Assembly: GCF_018403225.1 (NCBI RefSeq)
Contig: NZ_BOSG01000001.1
Coordinates: 992,001-1,056,000, forward strand
DNA: 64,000 nt
Direction of reading: 5' to 3'
DNA from: Paenibacillus sp. J23TS9
GTDB lineage: Bacteria > Bacillota > Bacilli > Paenibacillales > Paenibacillaceae
A program made the translations under genes and the position numbers. The notes under the pieces were generated by a model, which saw only the letters and a program-made list of their open reading frames with translations, was not told the origin of the DNA and made no database searches. Positions 57,445-64,000 of the stretch are shown here, piece after piece. The number at the start of each line of letters is the position of its first letter. Position 1 is the stretch's first letter.

Positions 57445-59506
57445 AGCGGTCCTGCTCGTTGTATTGATGTCATCACTTATTCTTTTCGGAGCATCTTTTG
57501 CTTTTCTGTCCTGGATCAAGATCAGACAAAAGCATACCGCTCAAATGCAATTCCATGGGAAGACGCTGTTCAAAAATGTCAGTTTGATGGAGCGCTGGAA
57601 TCACTTTTTACAAAGATCTTACATGACCATGTCAAAAATTCCTGGGCTGTCTTCTTACATACAGAGGATCAGAAAAAGAATATCGGGTGTTCATGCATAC
57701 GATGAATTCAGATTGAGACGTGAGACGACCAAGATCACTTTGGGTATTTTAGGCATTTTAGGAGTATCTGTTCTGATTCTTTTCACGCTTAATCCAAGCG
57801 TAAGCTTTCTCCTGATGGTCCTGCTTACAGCAGTTATCATCAACAGCCTACTGATCGATATGTACGTCAACCGTATGGAGAAAAAACTGTTGGTGCAGAT
57901 GATTGACTTGTTCTCTGAAGTGAGGCACAGATATCAGCAGCATGAAATGATTGATGAAGCATTATATGAAGCAGCTGAATCTGCTGGTTATGAGGCGTCG
58001 GTTCATACACGAAAAATATACGAAGCTTTAAATGCGAAAGATCCATCTGAAGAGCTTGAGAAATTCTATGAGACGGCACCTAATCGCTTTCTGAAGGCCT
58101 TTGCGGGTATTTCTTTTATGATTATGGAGTTTGGTGACAAGGTCAAAGAGCAGGGCTCGATCTATCTGCAGGGGCTAAGCGGTCTGACCAAGGAAATTCA
58201 ATTGGAGATTTTGCGCCGGGATAAGCTGGATTATCTTTTGAAGGGTTTGAACGTCATAGCGCTTGCTCCCGTATTTTTTACGAAGCCGATTGAGCGGTGG
58301 GCCCGCAGCAGTTTTCCGGCTATGGATGAGTTCTATACAAGCAAGTTGGGGTATATCACGAAAATTATAATCTTTATCGTCATTATTTTGTCCTTTGTTT
58401 TGCTCCAGCGGTTACAACAGGACAATGAGACAACATATCGCTGGAGTGATAAGAAAAAAAACTGGGAGCAGTTTCTTTCTTCCTTTTCGGTTATAAGGCT
58501 CATAGCTTCATTTATAGCTCCAAAGCCGGCGACCCCGGCATATGCCCAAATGATACGTTTGCTCAAGGAGAGCAGTACACATATGAGATATGAATGGTTC
58601 TATATCCGTAGAATTATGTTTTTTATTTTGTCCTTTGCGGTGACCATGACGATTATGATGATTTTGCATCAAACAGCCAAAAGCCACATCCTGTATGCTC
58701 CTGTAGACGGGAACACCTTTTTCGGACAAGTATCCAGCGATCAAAGAGAGGCGGGTCATCAACTTAGTGATCAGGATCTGATGGTGATGAAGGAGGTTGG
58801 TATGTCATCTTCCGCAAGTTATGACGAGATCGCCAAAAGGATCAATGGGAGACAAAATGCCAACCCCAATAAGGATACGCTTGTCAATTCAACGAATCGA
58901 ATCCTGTCCAAATTGAAGGCGTACAATCAGGAATATCTGAAGTGGTGGGAGATTCTAACTGCTCTTTTGATAGGGTGGGCAGGATATCAGTTTCCGCTAT
59001 GGCTTCTCTATTTTCAGCGGAAAATTCGCTATATGGATATGAGACATGAGGTCTATCAATTCCAGACGGTGATCTCGATGCTCCGGGAGATGGAAAGGAT
59101 TTCGGTGGAAGAAATACTGGAATGGATGAACCGATTTGCGATTATTTTTAAAGTGCCAATCCAGAGATGCGTGCTCCATTACGATCATGGTGCGGAAATG
59201 GCGCTAACTCAGCTGAAGGAACAGGTTAGGTTGATAGAATTCCAAAGAATTGTGGACAAGCTGCTTCTCTGTGTTGAGAAAATTCCCATTGCCCAGGCTT
59301 TTGACGATCTTGAGAATGAGATGTCCTTTTACTTCGAACAGCGCAAACAGGAATACGAGAAAATGATTGATACGAAGGCAGGTTTGGGCAAAATGCTTGG
59401 CTTTACACCTATGTATGCGCTCATTTTTATGTATCTGGTTGTACCGCTTATTGTCATAAGCTTCATGCAGATGAATGTGTACTATGAACAAATTCAAAAA
59501 ATATAA
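57434..59506 (+). CDS. TadB/TadC-like double-length membrane platform protein
   Basis: This 690-residue protein contains two copies of a GspF/TadB-like plan: helix pairs near residues 97-140 and 300-325, then 393-415 and 512-535, ending with helices at 655-680, each separated by cytoplasmic helical blocks (VQMIDLFSEVRHRYQQHEMIDEALYEAA; QFQTVISMLREMERISVEEILEWMNRF). Canonical systems encode TadB and TadC separately, so this looks like a fusion. It would form the inner-membrane base that couples the ATPase to pilin assembly. The pilin-like gene follows 14 bp downstream. Confidence 0.75.
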   Translation: MNIKAVLLVVLMSSLILFGASFAFLSWIKIRQKHTAQMQFHGKTLFKNVSLMERWNHFLQRSYMTMSKIPGLSSYIQRIRKRISGVHAYDEFRLRRETTKITLGILGILGVSVLILFTLNPSVSFLLMVLLTAVIINSLLIDMYVNRMEKKLLVQMIDLFSEVRHRYQQHEMIDEALYEAAESAGYEASVHTRKIYEALNAKDPSEELEKFYETAPNRFLKAFAGISFMIMEFGDKVKEQGSIYLQGLSGLTKEIQLEILRRDKLDYLLKGLNVIALAPVFFTKPIERWARSSFPAMDEFYTSKLGYITKIIIFIVIILSFVLLQRLQQDNETTYRWSDKKKNWEQFLSSFSVIRLIASFIAPKPATPAYAQMIRLLKESSTHMRYEWFYIRRIMFFILSFAVTMTIMMILHQTAKSHILYAPVDGNTFFGQVSSDQREAGHQLSDQDLMVMKEVGMSSSASYDEIAKRINGRQNANPNKDTLVNSTNRILSKLKAYNQEYLKWWEILTALLIGWAGYQFPLWLLYFQRKIRYMDMRHEVYQFQTVISMLREMERISVEEILEWMNRFAIIFKVPIQRCVLHYDHGAEMALTQLKEQVRLIEFQRIVDKLLLCVEKIPIAQAFDDLENEMSFYFEQRKQEYEKMIDTKAGLGKMLGFTPMYALIFMYLVVPLIVISFMQMNVYYEQIQKI

Positions 59507-59520
59507 GGAGTTGCTGTCCA

Positions 59521-60003
59521 ATGAATAATGCTTCAAGCGCGTTGAAGGTGGCCGCTGGCATATTTCTGACCATCGCATTGATTACCATTGTTGTAATTCT
59601 TTTTATTTCAGCCCAAGAGGCTACCAAGACAGCGCAAAATAACTTTTCGGATATTCAAACCGAGCTGTCTCAGGCTTCATTTACAGTATATGACGGCACA
59701 AGCATCAGCGGATCACAGGTGACAAATGCTTTGCGTAAATTTTATGACAAGGATCAATTCGGCATACTCGTCAAAACAGGTAAGAACAAAGGAGGACAAT
59801 GGTACGGAAACACTTTGTTCATCGACGATGTCGTAACGGACGACAGATTTGGTTCAGTCGATGATAATAAGAAAAAAACAGGAGATTTAAGAAATACAAC
59901 GCTCGAATCCAGCAATGAATACGTAAACCCGAGCGGTAAGTTTAAAGCCAGCATCATAAAAGACAAATCCAACGTAGTTCGTGGACTTATTTTTGTACAA
60001 TAG
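59521..60003 (+). CDS. Pilin-like small membrane protein
   Basis: This 160-residue protein has a short N-terminus and one helix (VAAGIFLTIALITIVVILFISA, about residues 10-31) followed by a heptad-like segment (QEATKTAQNNFSDIQTELSQASF) and a polar C-terminal domain (FGILVKTGKNKGGQWYG). That is the shape of a pilin or pseudopilin, but no prepilin peptidase site with a conserved Glu is evident. GGAG precedes the ATG. It is the first candidate substrate of the machine. Confidence 0.6.
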   Translation: MNNASSALKVAAGIFLTIALITIVVILFISAQEATKTAQNNFSDIQTELSQASFTVYDGTSISGSQVTNALRKFYDKDQFGILVKTGKNKGGQWYGNTLFIDDVVTDDRFGSVDDNKKKTGDLRNTTLESSNEYVNPSGKFKASIIKDKSNVVRGLIFVQ

Positions 60004-60027
60004 CATCAAGAGAGGAAGGGGGGCGCC

Positions 60028-60426
60028 ATGAACGAAAATATGCGAGACATGATAACACTTAGCATAACGATAGCCCTGTTTCTGGGTGCCTGCTTCTTTA
60101 CTCTGGGCCTTACCAGTCAGATTAGGATGACATTGCATGAAGCTGTCTCCGTAGTTGGAGGTCAAAAGCGTAGTGTTCATTCAACCCTTAAGCCGAGCGA
60201 GCCTGATGTCTACAGCGGTCCCCAGGCGCTTCTGATCGTGGTTGATTCCGAGGTCCGCATCCAAGCAGATGGAGTTACTGTCACTCATAATGATCCTGTG
60301 GCGCTTATCAATCAATCCATTTTTCAAGCTGATGCTAATTACCGCGCAGTATATATACGGGACATCCATGGGGATATGACAGAAATACAGTTCTACAAGC
60401 TCCCTAAGATAGAGGAATCCTCATGA
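60028..60426 (+). CDS. Small membrane-anchored protein of the Tad-like operon (1)
   Basis: This 132-residue protein has one N-terminal helix (ITLSITIALFLGACFFTLGLTSQI) and a small extracytoplasmic domain (ALLIVVDSEVRIQADGVTVTHNDP, AVYIRDIHGDMTEIQFYKL). It could be a minor pilin or an assembly factor. AGGAAGGGGGG precedes ATG 60028, and the next gene overlaps it by 4 bp. No family recognised. Confidence 0.55.
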   Translation: MNENMRDMITLSITIALFLGACFFTLGLTSQIRMTLHEAVSVVGGQKRSVHSTLKPSEPDVYSGPQALLIVVDSEVRIQADGVTVTHNDPVALINQSIFQADANYRAVYIRDIHGDMTEIQFYKLPKIEESS

Positions 60427-60977
60427 GCAGTGCGGTTTCGAAATTCGTTGCAGTACTACTCGCCGTTGCGCTGATGTTCGTTTATCCGGCTGCTGAAACA
60501 TACCAGAGACAGGATGATTTATCCCGGATCATGGTCTACAATGCAGTTACCCAGTTTGTCGATGCAGTCAGGAATAAGGGATACCTTACACCGGTTATGT
60601 ATCAGGATTTCTTGAATGAGATTCATATGACAGGCAATGACTTTGATATTCAAATGGAGCATCTACATAAGAAATACACACCTGTTTACACAGATGCATC
60701 GAATCCGGACACATTTCAACATGATATTGATGTATCCTACACAGGCTACTACACGGCTGATATTATTTCTGTTATTTTTCCGAATTCTACTATGGAGAAG
60801 GATGATGACGCTCGGAAATATAAAATGAACGTTGGTGATTTCTTCAAGGTCACTGTTAAGAATATCAACCGCACGGCAGGAACGATCATGATGGATTTTG
60901 TATCTGGTTCTATTTCAGGGGAAGCGGCTGTACTTGCATATCCGTATGGAGGCATGGTTCTCAATGAAGATTACTGA
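60423..60977 (+). CDS. Small membrane-anchored protein of the Tad-like operon (2)
   Basis: This 184-residue protein has an N-terminal helix (FVAVLLAVALMFVYPAAE), then YQRQDDLSRIMVYNAVTQFVDAVRNKGYLTPVMYQDFLNEI and a beta-rich C-terminal part (DFFKVTVKNINRTAGTIMMDFVSG). The helix followed by an amphipathic stalk suggests a pseudopilin-like plan. It overlaps both neighbours (4 bp and 14 bp). No family recognised. Confidence 0.55.
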   Translation: MSSAVSKFVAVLLAVALMFVYPAAETYQRQDDLSRIMVYNAVTQFVDAVRNKGYLTPVMYQDFLNEIHMTGNDFDIQMEHLHKKYTPVYTDASNPDTFQHDIDVSYTGYYTADIISVIFPNSTMEKDDDARKYKMNVGDFFKVTVKNINRTAGTIMMDFVSGSISGEAAVLAYPYGGMVLNEDY

Positions 60978-61956
60978 TTTTTCAATCGTGTTCATCATCA
61001 TCTTTGTGCCTATATTTCTACTCAGTGGTTTTCAAATTAAGGATCAGCAAACGGTGCAGTTTCTTGAGATGAAATATGTGACCGCGCTCCGTACCGCTGT
61101 TCAAGATGGAGCAAGTGTGCTGAATACGAATGAAAAGCAGGAGTGGGAAGCGGGTTATGGTTCATCGAAATATTTCCGCGCTGACAAAGAACTGGCTTTG
61201 GGTGTTTTCTATAGGAGCCTGTACGCGAATCTTGGAATCGAAGATGATGTTCAGGCACAGCAGTCACTTGATTATTACATTCCTGCCATCGCTGTTATCG
61301 ACTATGATGGTTATTATGTATACTCGGATGGTGAGTTTACAGATAAGGATCATGAGGCGCTCATCAAGCATGTTTGGAGTCCTAAAAAACCCTATGCTCA
61401 CAGTGATGAGTATGGGAATTTTATCCGTTTCACATTAGATAATGTTGTGGATGTCTATGATCATGAGGCTGATAGCTGGGTTCATGGTATGCAGAGAGAA
61501 TTGAAAGCAACGACAGGTGTGCCATTACTAGCCCAATCTGAATTATTTGAGCAGGTAAAGCAGACAATCATTGTCCAGACTATTGAAAATGACTTGGCCA
61601 ACGTAATTAATCGCCATAACGAAATTGCCGTAAAGAATGGTGTTTCCTATGATTTTACACTTCCTTTGATCCCGCGAGAGGAGTGGAATAACTCTATCCA
61701 TGATATTGGTCTCATTGCTTTTGTCCAAGGCATCCCTGTCGGAAAAGATTACATCAACAATTATGCCTTGGGCGGCGGAAGAATGGTGAAAAAGCCGGAT
61801 ATATTTGCGGGGACTGATCCTATATCAGGTATTCGCTATTTCGAAAGGGGAAACTGCCGGAGTGGACTGCGTATCGAAGAGACATTTACTTCTGCGAAGG
61901 ACGCTGCTGCCGAAGGTTATTATGAAAGAGTCTGTTATCAAGATGTCTTTCCATAA
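60964..61956 (+). CDS. Larger membrane-anchored protein ending the Tad-like operon
   Basis: This 330-residue protein has an N-terminal helix (FSIVFIIIFVPIFLLSGFQI) and a long extracytoplasmic domain (about residues 30-330) with AAIAVIDYDGYYVYSDGEFTD-like features, GIEDDVQAQQSLDYYIPAI, and three Cys near the end (GNCRSG, ERVCYQ). I start it at ATG 60964, 11 nt after GGAGG; the longer frame lies within the previous gene. Likely a tip or anchor component, but unproven. Confidence 0.55.
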   Translation: MKITDFSIVFIIIFVPIFLLSGFQIKDQQTVQFLEMKYVTALRTAVQDGASVLNTNEKQEWEAGYGSSKYFRADKELALGVFYRSLYANLGIEDDVQAQQSLDYYIPAIAVIDYDGYYVYSDGEFTDKDHEALIKHVWSPKKPYAHSDEYGNFIRFTLDNVVDVYDHEADSWVHGMQRELKATTGVPLLAQSELFEQVKQTIIVQTIENDLANVINRHNEIAVKNGVSYDFTLPLIPREEWNNSIHDIGLIAFVQGIPVGKDYINNYALGGGRMVKKPDIFAGTDPISGIRYFERGNCRSGLRIEETFTSAKDAAAEGYYERVCYQDVFP

Positions 61957-62187
61957 AACCGTAGATTGTTGTATCTCCTGATGAAGGACATCGACTCGCT
62001 GAATATTGATGGCGAAATTAGTATGTGGCATCCTCAATGATTTATACAGATTTGTATCTTTTGAAAAATAGTCATGTTCATGTTTTCGGAAAATTCCTAC
62101 TTATGATAAAATGATATTTTGAATGCCCGTTTTTAATCATTTTCACTATAAGATATTTTTATCATAGACAGGAGTCAGAATGTATTT

Positions 62188-63741
62188 ATGAGTTTATTGA
62201 CAGTTGAGAATGTCTCCCATAACTTTGGGGGGCGCACATTGTTTAAAGATGTTTCCTTCCGCCTGCTGGCTGGTGAGCGTGTTGGTCTGGTTGGTGCAAA
62301 TGGGGTCGGCAAGTCCACGTTAATGAACATCTTAACAGGACAGCTGCTTAAAGATGAGGGTAAGGTTGAATGGACTCCGAGGATCCGTTACGGTTACTTG
62401 GATCAGCATTCCAAGCTGACGCCGGGAAAAACCGTCCGCGATGTATTGAAGGATGCTTTCCTTCCGCTGCTTGAGCAGGAACAAGAAATGATGGAAATCA
62501 CCAATAAAATGGGGGATGCCACTCCTGAAGAGCTGGAACTGCTGCTTGAGCAGATGGGTGAAATCCAGGAGCAGCTTGAGATAGGTGATTTCTACCTGAT
62601 CGACGTGAAGGTCGAGGAAATGGCCAATGGGCTCGGTTTATCCGCGATTGGACTGGATCGTGACGTAACCTCGCTTAGCGGCGGTCAACGCACCAAAGTT
62701 CTCTTGGCCAAGCTCCTGCTTGAAAAGCCGACGGTCCTTCTTCTAGATGAGCCGACGAACTATCTTGATGTAGAGCATATTGATTGGCTTACCCAATACC
62801 TCAAGTCATACCCATATGCTTTCATGCTCATCTCGCATGACACAGAATTCATGAATCAAGTCGTAGATGTTATTTACCACTTGGAATTCGCCAAGCTGAC
62901 AAGATATGCTGCCAACTACGATAAGTTTCTGGAGATGGCTGATATTTCAAAGAACCAGCATATTGATGCATATGAGAAACAGCAGGAATTCATCAAAAAA
63001 CAGGAAGACTTCATTCAGCGAAACAAAGCCCGTGCTTCTACATCGGGACGTGCGAAAAGCCGCGAGAAGCAGTTAAATCGTATTGAACGTATTGATAAAC
63101 CTGAAGAAGCAGCCAAGCCGATCTTTAATTTCAAGGAATACCGTGCAAGCGGCAAGACCGTATTTGAAGGAATTGACTTTGAGATCGGATACTCGCATGC
63201 ATTGCTGCCAAAAATGAGCATGACGATTGAACGTGGGGAAAAGATTGCAATCGTCGGCTGCAATGGCGTTGGTAAGTCCACGTTGCTCAAGACGATTATG
63301 GGCAAAATCGCTCCAATCAGCGGTAAAACATATCTTGGAGACTTTCTGGAGCCTGCTTATTTCGAGCAAGAGGTTCGTCCCGGTAACATCACACCGATCG
63401 ATGATGTCTGGAATGAGTTCTCTTCTCTGAATCAACATGAAGTCCGGGCTCATCTGGCACGCTGCGGATTAAAAAATGAGCATATTACTCGTCCGCTCAA
63501 TATGTTAAGCGGTGGCGAACAAGCCAAAGTCAGACTGTGCAAGCTGATGATGCGCGAAACCAACTGGATTCTGTTTGACGAACCGACGAACCATTTGGAT
63601 GTCATCGCCAAAGCTGAACTGAAACGGGCCTTGAAGGAATTTAAAGGAACTGTTCTGCTCGTATCCCATGAGCCTGATTTTTACGAGGATTGGGTTACAA
63701 AAACATGGAACGTGGAAGAATGGTCACATCAGAACGCTTGA
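62188..63741 (+). CDS. ABC-F family ATPase
   Basis: This 517-residue protein has two ABC domains: GANGVGKSTLMNIL with SLSGGQRTKVLLAKLL and LLLLDEPTNYLD, then GCNGVGKSTLLKTI with MLSGGEQAKVRLCKLM and ILFDEPTNHLD. A charged P-site-tRNA-interaction linker (about residues 250-310) separates them and there are no membrane helices. This places it among ABC-F ribosome-binding factors (Uup/EttA/YkpA group); antibiotic protection cannot be judged. AGGAG lies 13 nt before the ATG. A terminator follows. Confidence 0.92.
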   Translation: MSLLTVENVSHNFGGRTLFKDVSFRLLAGERVGLVGANGVGKSTLMNILTGQLLKDEGKVEWTPRIRYGYLDQHSKLTPGKTVRDVLKDAFLPLLEQEQEMMEITNKMGDATPEELELLLEQMGEIQEQLEIGDFYLIDVKVEEMANGLGLSAIGLDRDVTSLSGGQRTKVLLAKLLLEKPTVLLLDEPTNYLDVEHIDWLTQYLKSYPYAFMLISHDTEFMNQVVDVIYHLEFAKLTRYAANYDKFLEMADISKNQHIDAYEKQQEFIKKQEDFIQRNKARASTSGRAKSREKQLNRIERIDKPEEAAKPIFNFKEYRASGKTVFEGIDFEIGYSHALLPKMSMTIERGEKIAIVGCNGVGKSTLLKTIMGKIAPISGKTYLGDFLEPAYFEQEVRPGNITPIDDVWNEFSSLNQHEVRAHLARCGLKNEHITRPLNMLSGGEQAKVRLCKLMMRETNWILFDEPTNHLDVIAKAELKRALKEFKGTVLLVSHEPDFYEDWVTKTWNVEEWSHQNA

Positions 63742-63767
63742 TCTATCGTAATGCCAATAAGGAAGCT

Positions 63768-63798
63768 GCCGTATTCCCTCAGTGGAATGCGGCTTTTT
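63768..63798 (+). terminator. Terminator of the ABC-F gene
   Basis: GCCGTATTCC/GGAATGCGGC (one wobble) with a 6-nt loop is followed by TTTTT. Confidence 0.9.
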
Positions 63799-63816
63799 AT
63801 CGAAGGAGATGTACAC

Positions 63817-64000
63817 ATGAACACCGGGGATGACCGTTACTCCAGGCAAGAACGCTTTACACCGTTTGGATTAGAAGGCCAGCTTATGCTGGGAAAAAGC
63901 CATGTATTGATTATCGGAGCCGGTGCTTTAGGCACCTCGATTGCCGAGACGCTCGCCAGAGCCGGCGTGGGACATCTGACGATAGCGGACCGCGATTATG
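63817..64000 (+). CDS. ThiF/MoeB-type E1-like adenylyltransferase (partial, runs off window)
   Basis: ATG 63817 is preceded by AAGGAG. The visible 61 residues contain the family opening [18 protein letters not shown] and the nucleotide-binding [28 protein letters not shown]. These proteins adenylate the C-terminus of ubiquitin-like sulfur carriers (ThiS, MoaD). Which carrier it serves cannot be told from the fragment. Confidence 0.9.
   Translation, partial: MNTGDDRYSRQERFTPFGLEGQLMLGKSHVLIIGAGALGTSIAETLARAGVGHLTIADRDY

Overview
The window looks like a chromosomal segment of a spore-forming, low-to-medium GC Bacillota, most likely Paenibacillus or a close relative. The reasons are the order mutS-mutL-methyltransferase-miaA-hfq, a glnR-glnA pair, spoVK, two YjcZ-type sporulation peptides, a divergent lexA/yneA SOS pair, strong AGGAGG ribosome binding sites with frequent TTG and GTG starts, and a YesM/YesN-type two-component system beside a sugar ABC importer. 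No rRNA, tRNA or CRISPR array was seen.

Layout. 1-7.7 kb: the end of an amidoligase-like gene, then mismatch repair (mutS, mutL), a SAM methyltransferase, miaA and hfq. 7.9-17.5 kb: a class A penicillin-binding protein with an Asn/Gly-rich tail, a DUF402 phosphatase (ntdP-like), a YdcF-like membrane protein, spoVK, hflX, a PLP lyase of the YnbB type, and glnR-glnA with a textbook GlnR operator and promoter. 17.5-28.9 kb: an accessory island of small, secreted, broken and lineage-specific genes. It holds a secreted protein with a pore-former-like Ser/Thr-rich stretch, a tyrosine recombinase relic, an SDR enzyme, a methyltransferase, a PadR-DUF1048-ABC exporter module interrupted by a small inverted-repeat element, a frameshifted secreted gene, two YjcZ peptides and several small membrane proteins. 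29.0-35.3 kb: a lipoprotein, two permeases and a histidine kinase/response regulator forming a sugar uptake locus. 35.4-38.0 kb: an SOS cluster of lexA, yneA and a serine hydrolase whose promoter carries a LexA box. 38.0-51.1 kb: housekeeping genes including mtnD, metH, rnz, mutM, nfo, HAD phosphatases, a receiver-domain protein, thioredoxin, an orphan ABC ATPase and an FtsJ-type methyltransferase.

51.1-62.0 kb is the most distinctive part. It is a single-strand, tightly packed ten-gene operon resembling a divergent Tad/Flp-type secretion or pilus system: a Ser/Thr kinase fused to a TadZ/CpaE-like P-loop domain, a CpaB-like SAF protein, two further MinD/TadZ-like proteins lacking the normal P-loop lysine, a secretion ATPase with its own membrane anchor, a TadB/TadC double-length membrane protein, and four small single-span proteins that could be pilins or pseudopilins. 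Its promoter is followed by a long hairpin and a T-tract before the first gene, so expression should depend on terminator read-through. The window ends with an ABC-F protein and the start of a ThiF/MoeB-type E1-like gene.
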